A stretch of 60,101 nt of DNA from Chitinophagaceae bacterium (lineage in GTDB: Bacteria > Bacteroidota > Bacteroidia > Chitinophagales > Chitinophagaceae): assembly GCA_947375185.1 (NCBI GenBank), contig CANCEU010000010.1:1-60101 (forward strand), read 5' to 3'. Below, in pieces: positions 41,984 to 51,049 of the stretch (within the stretch, counting starts at the first letter, position 1; every line of letters begins with the position of its first letter). The notes under the pieces were generated by a model that did not search any database, had not been told where the DNA came from, and was given only the letters and a program-made list of their open reading frames with translations. The position numbers were made by a program, and so were the translations under genes.

Positions 41984-43468
41984 TTATTTATTAAAAATAG
42001 ATTTTAATTCTTTCTTTTCAATTCTTGCGACAAATGCAATAAACCCAAACAGTAAAATACTGGCAAATAAATAATTAAATGCCCTATTGCTAGATATCCA
42101 AAGTATAAGTAAGTTCAAGCTATAAAGAAGTAAGGCAATTACAAAATAGGCAATCAATTTTTTAGTTGCATAAGGAATAAAATAAATTTTCTGCCCCCAC
42201 TTGTAGCTCACCACCATCATTGTTCCGTAACAAAAGAAAGTAGCCCAAGCGCTGGCCATGTAACCATACCGTGGGATTAATAAAAAATTTATAGCAATTG
42301 TAATTGCGGCACCTAACAAAGTAATCCAAGCACCAGCCATGGTTTTATTACTCAATTTATACCAAATGCTTAAGTTATAGTATACACCTAAGAACATATT
42401 AGCCATCAGTAATATTGGTACCACACGTAAGCCCTCATACATTTTAGGATTACGAATAAATTCCTTCCAAATGTCTAAAAATAATACCACCCCTAGGAAC
42501 ATAATGCATAATGTGATTACAAAAAATTTCATCACTCTAGCATATGTCTTGGGCGCATTATCGGATTGTGCTTGTTTAAAAAAGAAGGGCTCTGCACCCA
42601 TTCTGAAAGCTTGAATTGATATAGTAATTAAGATGGCTAATTTGTAACATGCGCTATAAATACCCACCAATGATTTGTTTGCATCTGGACTGCCTCCTGG
42701 CCCCCACCATCCAATCATTATCCGATCCATTGTTTCATTAATCATTCCACCCAACCCAACTAAAATTAAGGGTAGGGCATAAAGCATCATTTGACTCCAT
42801 AGTTTGAAATCAATATTGAAACGAAGCGCGCGAATTTCTTTTTGTAAAAGCAGTAATACGAAAACGTTTTGTAAAATATTTGCTATCAAAATATAGCCAA
42901 CATCAAATCCTTTCATATAGCATCCAGCAATAAAACTTTCTTTGTGTGCTTCGGCATATTGTGGTAAAATGCTAATAAGTGTATAAGTCGCAAAAATATT
43001 AATAAGGATGCCGCCTACTTTAATGAAAGCATATTTTTTGGGTCTTCCTTCTAACCTTAATCTAGAGAATGGAATGGTAGTAAGTGCATCTAATGCTACC
43101 ACCCAAGCAACCAATTTAATATATTCTGGATGCAAACTAATTTGTAATAATGTAGCAATTGGAGTACCCCAAGTTAATAAGCAGGCTACCACTAATCCAG
43201 TAACAATGATCATAGAAAAACTACTGGTATGGTATATTTTTTCTTCGTTTTCTTTGGATCCAAATCGGAAATAGGCTGTTTCCATGCCATGTGTTACAAT
43301 CACATTTAAAAAAGGTATAAATGAGTACACAATAGCTTGTTCCCCATAAGCTGCTTCAGTTAGCTTTAGGGTTAAATAGGGGGTCAATAAATAGCTAATA
43401 AACCTTGCTGCTATGGAACTTAGTCCATACCATGCTGTTTGGCTTGCTAATTTTTTTATACTGCTCAA
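41984..43468 (-). CDS. Polysaccharide/oligosaccharide flippase (MATE-like, Wzx type)
   Basis: The 494-residue protein has about 14 membrane segments typical of the MOP superfamily: ASQTAWYGLSSIAARFISYLLTPYL at the start and the GLGGMINETMDRIMIGWW segment in the middle. Such proteins flip lipid-linked sugars across the inner membrane. No glycosyltransferase genes are adjacent, so it is an isolated flippase, not in a capsule cluster. It may alternatively export lipid II or related glycolipids. Confidence 0.87.
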   Translation of the reverse strand: MSSIKKLASQTAWYGLSSIAARFISYLLTPYLTLKLTEAAYGEQAIVYSFIPFLNVIVTHGMETAYFRFGSKENEEKIYHTSSFSMIIVTGLVVACLLTWGTPIATLLQISLHPEYIKLVAWVVALDALTTIPFSRLRLEGRPKKYAFIKVGGILINIFATYTLISILPQYAEAHKESFIAGCYMKGFDVGYILIANILQNVFVLLLLQKEIRALRFNIDFKLWSQMMLYALPLILVGLGGMINETMDRIMIGWWGPGGSPDANKSLVGIYSACYKLAILITISIQAFRMGAEPFFFKQAQSDNAPKTYARVMKFFVITLCIMFLGVVLFLDIWKEFIRNPKMYEGLRVVPILLMANMFLGVYYNLSIWYKLSNKTMAGAWITLLGAAITIAINFLLIPRYGYMASAWATFFCYGTMMVVSYKWGQKIYFIPYATKKLIAYFVIALLLYSLNLLILWISSNRAFNYLFASILLFGFIAFVARIEKKELKSIFNK

Positions 43469-43499
43469 GGGAATGAAATTACAGCTAAATTAGTGAAAA

Positions 43500-43507
43500 T
43501 AGTTTTG
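43500..43507 (+). promoter_or_regulatory. Putative -7 box of dtd
   Basis: TAGTTTTG fits TAnnTTTG; the implied start near 43514 leaves a leader of about 22 bases. Confidence 0.4.
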
Positions 43508-43535
43508 TTTATCTTCATGGGATAAAATCGAATGT

Positions 43536-43988
43536 ATGAGAGTGGTTATTCAAAGGGTTTTAGAGGCAAGTGTAACAGTTGATGGATCCATAATTGGTCA
43601 AATCCAAAAGGGATTAATGGTACTTGTGGGCATTGTAAATGAGGATGGTAATTCCGATATATCATGGCTTTCTAATAAAATTGTGAACATGCGCATTTTT
43701 GAAGACGAGCAAGGGATAATGAATAAAAACGTACAGGAGATAGGAGGGGATATTTTATTAGTGAGTCAATTCACCTTGCATGCTTCTACTAAAAAAGGGA
43801 ATAGGCCTTCTTACATTGCGGCAGCCAAGCCCGATATTTCAATTCCACTTTACGAAGCCATGATTAAGCAACTAGAAACTGATTTAGGAAATGCTATTCA
43901 AACAGGTAAATTTGGAGCAGATATGAAAGTGGCTTTAATTAATGACGGCCCAGTAACCATCACAATCGATTCTAAAAACAAAGAATAA
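43536..43988 (+). CDS. dtd: D-aminoacyl-tRNA deacylase
   Basis: DTD cleaves D-amino acids and glycine from mischarged tRNA. The 150-residue protein has the family motifs SQFTL (in VSQFTLHAST) and GPVT (NDGPVTI), which form the chiral proofreading site. Length is standard. It is followed after 21 bases by the MazG-like gene; glyS lies 38 bases beyond that, and DTD is known to remove glycine mischarged on tRNA-Ala, so the neighbourhood is thematically consistent. Confidence 0.97.
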   Translation: MRVVIQRVLEASVTVDGSIIGQIQKGLMVLVGIVNEDGNSDISWLSNKIVNMRIFEDEQGIMNKNVQEIGGDILLVSQFTLHASTKKGNRPSYIAAAKPDISIPLYEAMIKQLETDLGNAIQTGKFGADMKVALINDGPVTITIDSKNKE

Positions 43989-44009
43989 AATTCAATTAAT
44001 TTAATTAAA

Positions 44010-44351
44010 ATGTCAAATAATACAACCATACAGCAGGCTCAGGAACAGGTGGATCATTGGATAAAAACAATAGGGGTTAGCTATTTTAGCGAACTCACAA
44101 ATTTGGGAATCCTCATGGAAGAAGTAGGGGAATTATCTAGAATTATGGTGCGAAAGTATGGAGATCAATCTTTTAAAAACAAGGAGGAAGAGCTACTATT
44201 GGCCGACGAGATGGCCGATGTTTTATTTGTGCTTATTTGCCTTGCAAATCAAACTGGCATTGATTTAGCTACAGCATTAGAGAAAAATATTCAGAAGAAA
44301 ACCATTAGAGACACAAGCAGACATCAAAATAATGAAAAATTACATCGATAA
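44010..44351 (+). CDS. MazG-like nucleotide pyrophosphohydrolase
   Basis: The 113-residue helical protein has the MazG pattern of acidic residues: EEVGELSR in the first helix pair and DEMADVLFVLICLAN in the second. Such all-alpha NTP pyrophosphatases hydrolyse (d)NTPs to monophosphates. It is a single-domain, short form. It sits between dtd and glyS and is probably cotranscribed with dtd. Confidence 0.9.
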   Translation: MSNNTTIQQAQEQVDHWIKTIGVSYFSELTNLGILMEEVGELSRIMVRKYGDQSFKNKEEELLLADEMADVLFVLICLANQTGIDLATALEKNIQKKTIRDTSRHQNNEKLHR

Positions 44352-44383
44352 TTGATTCATCAATTGATTCCTCCGTATCTTTG
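44352..44383 (+). promoter_or_regulatory. glyS promoter
   Basis: TTG (44352-44354) and TATCTTTG (44376-44383) are spaced by 21 bases, an excellent Bacteroidota -33/-7 pair. The predicted start is at about 44390, the A of the glyS ATG, so the message is predicted leaderless. Confidence 0.6.
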
Positions 44384-44389
44384 CAAACT

Positions 44390-45841
44390 ATGAGTAAGAC
44401 CCAAACAGACAATACATTACAAGCAATTATTTCGCATGCTAAGGAATATGGTTTCGTGTTTCCAAGCAGTGAAATTTATGATGGACTAAGTGCGGTTTAT
44501 GATTACGGTCCTTATGGTTCCCAATTAAAGAAAAATATTCGTGATTATTGGTGGAATTCCATGACACAAATGAATGAAAATATTGTAGGTATCGATGCTG
44601 CTATTTTCATGCATCCTACTACTTGGAAGGCAAGTGGACACGTAGATAGTTTTAGCGATCCTTTAATTGATAATAAGGATAGTAAAAAAAGGTATCGTGT
44701 AGATCATTTGATCGAAGGTCATGCCGAAAAATTAATCGAGAAAGGAGATCAGACTGGTGCAGATAAATTAATAGCTGACATGGATACTTTGTTGGCAAAC
44801 GATGATTATGTTGGGTTGAAAAAATTAATAGATGATAACAAGATTCATTGTAGTGTAAGTGGTACAGGCAATTGGACTGAGATTCGTCAATTTAATTTAA
44901 TGTTTTCAACTGAATTGGGTTCGGTAACGGATGAGGCAAGTACGATTTATTTAAGACCAGAAACTGCACAAGGAATTTTTGTTAATTTTTTGAATGTACA
45001 AAAAACAGCAAGAATGAAAATTCCTTTTGGAATCGCACAAACTGGTAAAGCGTTTAGAAATGAAATTGTAGCACGTCAGTTTATATTCAGAATGCGTGAG
45101 TTTGAGCAAATGGAAATGCAATTTTTCATTAAGCCGGGCACGCAAAAAGAATGGTATGAGCATTGGAAGAATGAGCGTATGAAATGGCATTTGAGCTTGG
45201 GTATTCCCGAAAGCAAATATCGTTTTCATGACCACGTTAAATTAGCACACTATGCCGATGCGGCATTGGATATTGAATATGAATTCCCATTTGGTTTTAA
45301 GGAAGTGGAAGGTATTCACTCTCGTACTGATTTTGATTTGAGTCGTCATCAAGAGTTTAGTAAAAAGAAAATGCAATACTTTGATACCGAAATTAATCAA
45401 CATTATATTCCTTATGTCATTGAAACGTCCATAGGACTTGACAGAATGTTCTTATTAATTTTGTCTAATGCTTATGAAGAAGAAACCATTAACAAGGAAG
45501 ACGGCACTACTGATTCAAGAGTCGTATTACACTTGCCAGCTAGGATTGCGCCTAACAAATTAGCAATACTTCCATTGACAAAAAAAGATGGCTTGCCTGA
45601 ATTAGCAAAGGAGTTAATGGATGAATGTAAAAAAGCATTCCATTGCTTTTACGAAGAGAAAGATGCAATCGGAAAGCGTTATCGCCGTCAAGATGCAATT
45701 GGAACTCCTTTTTGTGTTACTATTGATCATCAAACTAAGGAAGATGGTACCGTTACCATTCGTCACCGCGATTCCATGTCACAAGAGCGTATTCCAATGA
45801 GCCAAGTGAAATCATTAGTATTGGAAGCAATTAACAAGTAG
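44390..45841 (+). CDS. glyS: Glycyl-tRNA synthetase, single-chain (alpha2) type
   Basis: The 483-residue class II enzyme charges tRNA-Gly. It has the archaeal/eukaryal-like single-chain form: YGFVFPSSEIYDGLSAVYDYGP near the start, motif 2 near RNEIVARQFIFRMREFEQMEM, motif 3 SIGLDRMFLL, and a C-terminal anticodon-binding domain (PNKLAILPLTK). I start at ATG 44390; a TTG at 44381 lies within the -7 box. It ends at a strong bidirectional terminator. Confidence 0.97.
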   Translation: MSKTQTDNTLQAIISHAKEYGFVFPSSEIYDGLSAVYDYGPYGSQLKKNIRDYWWNSMTQMNENIVGIDAAIFMHPTTWKASGHVDSFSDPLIDNKDSKKRYRVDHLIEGHAEKLIEKGDQTGADKLIADMDTLLANDDYVGLKKLIDDNKIHCSVSGTGNWTEIRQFNLMFSTELGSVTDEASTIYLRPETAQGIFVNFLNVQKTARMKIPFGIAQTGKAFRNEIVARQFIFRMREFEQMEMQFFIKPGTQKEWYEHWKNERMKWHLSLGIPESKYRFHDHVKLAHYADAALDIEYEFPFGFKEVEGIHSRTDFDLSRHQEFSKKKMQYFDTEINQHYIPYVIETSIGLDRMFLLILSNAYEEETINKEDGTTDSRVVLHLPARIAPNKLAILPLTKKDGLPELAKELMDECKKAFHCFYEEKDAIGKRYRRQDAIGTPFCVTIDHQTKEDGTVTIRHRDSMSQERIPMSQVKSLVLEAINK

Positions 45842-45868
45842 CTTTTACATTATTTTGAAAATATAGTC

Positions 45869-45907
45869 AATATAAAAAGCCTCGATTTTGTCGAGGCTTT
45901 TTATATT
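45869..45907. terminator. Bidirectional terminator, 17-bp perfect stem
   Basis: The arms at 45869-45885 and 45891-45907 are perfectly complementary over 17 bp, with core AAAAAGCCTCGA/TCGAGGCTTTTT and a TTTTG loop. T-runs occur on both strands. It serves glyS and the convergent reductase gene. Confidence 0.95.
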
Positions 45908-45922
45908 GAATTCGAGTAATGA

Positions 45923-46651
45923 CTATCCGAAAGATTCAAAGTGAACTTGTTTTTTATCAAGCCCTAAATCTGTCATGTTTTTACGTGCATCGTCAATCAT
46001 TGCTTTCCAACCGCATAGCCAAACATGAGCAGTTTCTTTGTTGTCCTTAAGAAGCTCTTGATATACTGGGTGCACATAACCCGTGTGAGCGCCTGCAGGC
46101 ACTTCAGTTTCTCTTGAATAACATGGGTGAAAGTGGAATCCTGGCTCTTTAGCTTCCAAAGCTTTTAATTCATCTATGTATAATCCATCCTCAAATTTGC
46201 GACATCCAAAAATCAAATGAATATTGTTATGTGCAATTTTGTTTTCGTGAATATAGTTGATCATTGAACGAAATGGCGCAATACCCGTTCCTGTGCAAAT
46301 AAAGTAAACATCATTGTCAAAGTTTTTAGGCAAAGTAAACACACCTTGTGGACCTCTTAATATGATTTTAGCACCTACAGCAACTTCATTAAATAAGTAT
46401 GTAGTTCCAAGACCGCCCTCTAAGTGAACAATTACTAATTCAAAAGTATTTGTGCCGTTTGGAGCCGAAGCGATTGAATAGCTTCTCCATCTTTTATTTT
46501 TCTGCTCATGAATTGGCAGGTCTAATGTTACAAATTGTCCTGGGATGTAATCAAATTTTTCAAGACTAGGAATTTCGAAATAAAATCTTTTAGTATTTGG
46601 AGTCTCATTTTCAATTTTAGTGATTACTCCTTCAACCCATTCTAGTGCCAT
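45923..46651 (-). CDS. Ferredoxin--NADP reductase-like flavoprotein
   Basis: The 242-residue protein has an FAD-binding domain with RSYSIASAP and a NAD(P)-binding domain with GTGIAPFRSMI and a VWLCGWKAMID segment, and ends in ESFG, the aromatic tail region typical of FNR-like enzymes. It transfers electrons between NAD(P)H and a ferredoxin or flavodoxin. There is no iron-sulfur domain. It is 10 bases downstream of the subtilase stop and faces away from glyS. Precise partner unknown. Confidence 0.9.
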   Translation of the reverse strand: MALEWVEGVITKIENETPNTKRFYFEIPSLEKFDYIPGQFVTLDLPIHEQKNKRWRSYSIASAPNGTNTFELVIVHLEGGLGTTYLFNEVAVGAKIILRGPQGVFTLPKNFDNDVYFICTGTGIAPFRSMINYIHENKIAHNNIHLIFGCRKFEDGLYIDELKALEAKEPGFHFHPCYSRETEVPAGAHTGYVHPVYQELLKDNKETAHVWLCGWKAMIDDARKNMTDLGLDKKQVHFESFG

Positions 46652-46661
46652 AACCTAATTT

Positions 46662-49600
46662 TTAATGATTAGTAATAAAAACTCTTTGAACATAAACCTT
46701 ATTGTTGGCATAGATTTTAACAAAGTAGATACCTGTAGTCAAGCTTTCAATTGTTATGTGCTGCGGAGCCTGTTCGTTTACCAAGTTTTCTTTTTTGAAA
46801 ACTTGATTACCCATAGAGTTGATTATTTCTAATGAAATCTTTTGGGTTTGAATATTGCTAAATTGAATGTAAAAAGAATTGCCTCTTATAATATTCTCTA
46901 CATAATCGTCAGAGGTAATTTTGAGCCTAATTTCTTTCGCACTCGCTTCTGCAACATCTGTCACCAAAATTAGTTTATTATCTGATATGTTTTGACAATC
47001 TCCCGCAATCGTTATCGTAGCCACCTTATACATCGCATTTCTTAAAGGCTTATAAGATTGATTCGTTGCTCCTTGAATCAGAGAGTCATTCATATACCAT
47101 TGATATCCAGTTCCCACTGAACTTATAAGACTATCACCACTTTGAGCAATTGTTGGTTTGTTATTACTCGAAACATTTATCATTGTAGCATTACTCATGC
47201 AGTCCGTTGACTTCACTTGCATATTATAGAAAAAGTAGAAATAATTTTGATAATTTCCTGAAGCAGTCGATACACTATTTCCTGTAAAGCTAATTACTCT
47301 ATTTGGGCCCAATGGATAAGTTGGATCTGTCGCTGCATTATTTCTAAAAAGGGAGGCGCTATCACATTTTGATATAATGATATAATCGCCAGCCTGTGGT
47401 ATATTCAAATTGAGTGCATATATACGACCGGTGTCACCTGCAACAAATGGAGATGCTCCTGTTGTTGGCGATGGACTACTTGCTGGTATGTTTAAAGAAA
47501 CAGTTTGAATTGGATAGTAGGTAAATGTTCCATCGGTGTTGACTGTGCCTAAAGTGCCTAAAATAAAATCAACTTTTCCTGGATATGCAGAATATAGTTT
47601 TGTTGTCTCGAGTGTTAATGCTTGTGTGGTATTTATTTTCATGTAATTTCCACTAAATACATTGTATCCGCCACCACCAGTTAAACTTGTATTTGAGAAG
47701 GGAGGCATAATGGATTGGAATCCTTGTGCAACATACACTTTGCTACTTGTTGTTGATGCGTTAATGCTACTGCCAACTGCAATTGGATTGTATAATGCAC
47801 TTGAGTCATACCAATAGTAGTTTGTTCCCGTTGTTGGATTTGCTACATTCATTCTTAAAATACCATTGCAAAATACTGCACTTCCTTGAGGTGCTGCAAT
47901 TTCTGATGCACTTACAATTGTTGTTGAAAGGGAATTATTATTGGGTTGTTGATCATTGCTAATACTTGCTGTTGCGGTAATTGTATAAGTAGCATTTGCA
48001 TCAATCGAAATTGGCTTTTGGAAAGTATAAGTCATGTTTTCAAATCCATTTAAGCGGCCAGTGAAAATTTCATTTACACTTAAAATTGTGGCACTTCCTT
48101 TTTTTACAACAAGACTCAGTGGTATGTTTGATTGATTCGTAGAACCGTTATTTACTACTTTTATGGTTACATATTGCACAGCTCTTTTGCAAACACCTGC
48201 TGTAGGATTAATAATATCACTAACCTGTAGATCATTTGATGAACTATTTATTTTTAAAGTGTAGTCTTGAGTTTCTCCAATACTATAAGTTCCACAGGCA
48301 TTTACATTGCTACTGCTATTTGTTTCCATTGCAACAATTCGCAGTTTTAAAAGTTTTCCAACAGTCAATGTGCTTGGTAAGTTTATAGTTGCAGTATAAT
48401 TTCCACTTGTTAAGGCTGTACTTGTTAAAACAGTCTCGCTTGACTCGAATATTCCATTATTGTTTAAGTCAATAAATATTTTTACAAATCTTGTATTGTT
48501 TGTTGCATCAGCACTGCCTAATTTAATAAATACAGGGATATTGCCACTTGGTTCTCCATTAATAAATACATTAGTATTGTCAATATATTGATTTGATGTG
48601 GTATTGCTAAATTGAACATTATTAATACTAACGCTATCCAGTCGTGTTCCTGCGCTCGAAGAGGCTGTAGAGGCGCAATATGCGACCCCTCCAGTTCCGC
48701 TAATTATTAGTGAGTAGGCTTGTTGACCTCTTGTTAAAGTGCCTTTGTGATTTACTGAAATGGTATAGGAATTTCCAACAAGTGTTGAATCAATTTCTAC
48801 TTTTTCTACATTATCAATACTGTTAACGCCTCTTGCTGCTGGATTATCTGGAGCAGCTCTATTTAATGTCCAAGGATAATAAATGGAACTTCCTTTTTTA
48901 ATTACTAAATCCAAATCGTTGACTAATTGATGGGTAGTGTCATTTAAAGTGTTGGACGGACTTCCTTTAATATCCGTCCACACAATGGTTGCTTTTAAAG
49001 GTTTTGTTCCAGAAGCAATTACATTTACGTTATAGGTTTGTCCATTTTGTAATACATTTTCATACACCTGATCAACACTTGTTGAATTGTTGCTATTGGT
49101 TAGTGCATTGTTTAGCACATTGGCTGCTTCAACATCATTTAATACTCCCCACCCAAATTTATAATCAGGTCCCGGACTTGCACCTGCTTCATTTGCAGTG
49201 TGAATTGCCAAAGCTTTAATAGTAGCAGCTTTTGCAAATTTATTTGGGCTTAATCTTTGATTTAATTCTTGCAATAACAATAATGATCCAGCAGCACCAG
49301 GCGCTGCCATGGATGTCCCACTTAAATATGCATAACTGGAGTCATTTGCACTAACTGAAGAATAGACAGATAATCCATCCGTAACAATATCTGGCTTTAT
49401 TCGTCCATCATCTGTTGGACCCCAAGCACTAAAGGAAGTGATTGTTGCATCTGATGTTTTGAGATACCCTGCACTAATTGGTGAAATAGCTCCAATAGTA
49501 AGAATGTTTTTTGAGTTGGCATCAGTGGGTAATACATCGTAACTATTATTACTGCTCAAACTATCTGGTCTATTTCCTGCATTGTATAATTTTCCATTTT

Positions 49601-50438
49601 GATCTCTACGCCAATAGGGCTGACCTACAGCAGGCCCATTGCTAGATCTATTATTTCCTGCTGATTTCACTATCAAATAATAGGGAGCATTGTATGCAAT
49701 AGAGTCATACAATTGAGCACTTTCATTATAAAGTCCAAATTTATAATCTTCTTTTTCATTCCATCTTCCATTATACTCCCATCTGGCAGAGTCGGTGTTA
49801 TAATCCCACCCACAAACAGTTCCATAGGAGTGATTGGAAATTAATAAACCATTTGCTGCAGCAGCGGCCATTTCCGAAGCATCATTATTCCAATCATATG
49901 CATATGCGCCTTTAATTCCGTAAGCCATTCCTTTAGCAAGTGGATTTGTTCCTTTTGCCATAATAATTCCAGCTACATGAGTAGGGTGATCTGAAATTTT
50001 TGTTGAATTATCTTTTACCGTAATTTTTCCACTTAATTCGAAATGAGTAGTTCTTGGAGATCCTTCATCCCACACTCCAATTCTATTAGTCATACTATCG
50101 GTTGATCCACTTAAATTATAACCACTTAAACCACCTTGCCACAATTGATTAGTGTTAACGGTGATTGCTTGAACCGGATCTTGATAAGTAGTTAAGTAAA
50201 TTGGTTGTCCATACAAATCAATTCCAACTAAATTGACATTTTGATTATTTCTTGATTTATATTGAAGAGGCCACCCTTTCTCTTTTGATTTTATAACAGC
50301 CTCGCTAAAGCTTGCCCTTGAAGCTGATTCAAATGAACGTGAAGCAACATTTAAAACAGTTGACTTTGTTTCACTTTGTCCAAAAGTGGAAGTAATAATA
50401 AATGTGCTTATAACAATTGTGAATAATGATTTTAGCAT
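46662..50438 (-). CDS. Subtilisin-like serine protease with T9SS sorting domain
   Basis: The 1258-residue protein has a signal peptide (about 1-20, TSTFG/QS) and an S8 peptidase domain with Asp124 (VWDEGSP), His154 (HPTHVAGI), oxyanion Asn262 (SAGNN) and Ser376 (GTSMAAP). Next comes a beta-sandwich region, a GEVED domain with DLNNNGIFES, a CARDB-like segment, further beta-sandwich parts and, in the last 80 residues, a type A sorting domain (TTGIYFVKIYANNKVYVQRVFI). The latter marks export by the type IX system and cell-surface attachment. I start at ATG 50438. T9SS machinery genes are not in the window. Confidence 0.93.
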   Translation of the reverse strand: MLKSLFTIVISTFIITSTFGQSETKSTVLNVASRSFESASRASFSEAVIKSKEKGWPLQYKSRNNQNVNLVGIDLYGQPIYLTTYQDPVQAITVNTNQLWQGGLSGYNLSGSTDSMTNRIGVWDEGSPRTTHFELSGKITVKDNSTKISDHPTHVAGIIMAKGTNPLAKGMAYGIKGAYAYDWNNDASEMAAAAANGLLISNHSYGTVCGWDYNTDSARWEYNGRWNEKEDYKFGLYNESAQLYDSIAYNAPYYLIVKSAGNNRSSNGPAVGQPYWRRDQNGKLYNAGNRPDSLSSNNSYDVLPTDANSKNILTIGAISPISAGYLKTSDATITSFSAWGPTDDGRIKPDIVTDGLSVYSSVSANDSSYAYLSGTSMAAPGAAGSLLLLQELNQRLSPNKFAKAATIKALAIHTANEAGASPGPDYKFGWGVLNDVEAANVLNNALTNSNNSTSVDQVYENVLQNGQTYNVNVIASGTKPLKATIVWTDIKGSPSNTLNDTTHQLVNDLDLVIKKGSSIYYPWTLNRAAPDNPAARGVNSIDNVEKVEIDSTLVGNSYTISVNHKGTLTRGQQAYSLIISGTGGVAYCASTASSSAGTRLDSVSINNVQFSNTTSNQYIDNTNVFINGEPSGNIPVFIKLGSADATNNTRFVKIFIDLNNNGIFESSETVLTSTALTSGNYTATINLPSTLTVGKLLKLRIVAMETNSSSNVNACGTYSIGETQDYTLKINSSSNDLQVSDIINPTAGVCKRAVQYVTIKVVNNGSTNQSNIPLSLVVKKGSATILSVNEIFTGRLNGFENMTYTFQKPISIDANATYTITATASISNDQQPNNNSLSTTIVSASEIAAPQGSAVFCNGILRMNVANPTTGTNYYWYDSSALYNPIAVGSSINASTTSSKVYVAQGFQSIMPPFSNTSLTGGGGYNVFSGNYMKINTTQALTLETTKLYSAYPGKVDFILGTLGTVNTDGTFTYYPIQTVSLNIPASSPSPTTGASPFVAGDTGRIYALNLNIPQAGDYIIISKCDSASLFRNNAATDPTYPLGPNRVISFTGNSVSTASGNYQNYFYFFYNMQVKSTDCMSNATMINVSSNNKPTIAQSGDSLISSVGTGYQWYMNDSLIQGATNQSYKPLRNAMYKVATITIAGDCQNISDNKLILVTDVAEASAKEIRLKITSDDYVENIIRGNSFYIQFSNIQTQKISLEIINSMGNQVFKKENLVNEQAPQHITIESLTTGIYFVKIYANNKVYVQRVFITNH

Positions 50439-50533
50439 TGAATGTATATTATAAATTAGCTTAGCCATGGGGTACTTAAAATTACAATGTATTCTCGAAT
50501 ATTTTTGGCGTAATTTTAGATTAAAACTTATTT

Positions 50534-51001
50534 ATGTTTAAGTGGATAGGAAAATATTCGAAGTCTTTATTATTGTTCTTTGGCATTTCCTGCGCAAGCC
50601 TGCCAAAATCCGCTATGAATGCCAATTTAGTTGGGAATGTGTATGAGCATAAATATAATTCAATGCCCATGATTGACAAGCCCAACACAAAGGGTGCTCC
50701 ATTTAAAACTACCCTTTACTTTTATGAACCCACTACAATCCATCAAATTGAGGCTGGAGCCAATTCAGGGCCAACCATTTCAAAAATCAAATCTATATTA
50801 GTAGACTCAGTAGTAACAGACAATTCGGGTACTTATTCAATTTATTTAAAACCTGGAAAGTATAGCGTATTTGTAAAATATGAAAATGGATATTATATCC
50901 CATTTTATTCGGGAAAAGATGCTGTTGCTATCATTGAGACAAAACAAAGTGAAATTACCAGGTTTGATGTTGCTATTAGGAATAGTATGAGTTATGAATA
51001 A
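50534..51001 (+). CDS. Probable lipoprotein with carboxypeptidase-regulatory-like fold
   Basis: The 155-residue protein has an N-terminal hydrophobic stretch ending in ISC (LLLFFGISCAS), a lipobox-like site. The mature part has the pattern VVTDNSGTYSIYLKPGKYSVFVKYENG, the signature of carboxypeptidase regulatory-like/SpaA-type beta-sandwich domains. It lies divergent from the subtilase and 48 bases upstream of mfd. The fold suggests a surface or periplasmic binding role; no catalytic residues are seen. Confidence 0.7.
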   Translation: MFKWIGKYSKSLLLFFGISCASLPKSAMNANLVGNVYEHKYNSMPMIDKPNTKGAPFKTTLYFYEPTTIHQIEAGANSGPTISKIKSILVDSVVTDNSGTYSIYLKPGKYSVFVKYENGYYIPFYSGKDAVAIIETKQSEITRFDVAIRNSMSYE

Positions 51002-51031
51002 TTTTATGTTAGAAATAAACAATAGGATTGG

Positions 51032-51039
51032 TATCTTTG
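51032..51039 (+). promoter_or_regulatory. Putative -7 box of mfd
   Basis: TATCTTTG matches TAnnTTTG. The implied start near 51046 leaves a leader of about 4 bases before ATG 51050. No well-spaced -33 box. Confidence 0.45.
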
Positions 51040-51049
51040 TTATGACGGT

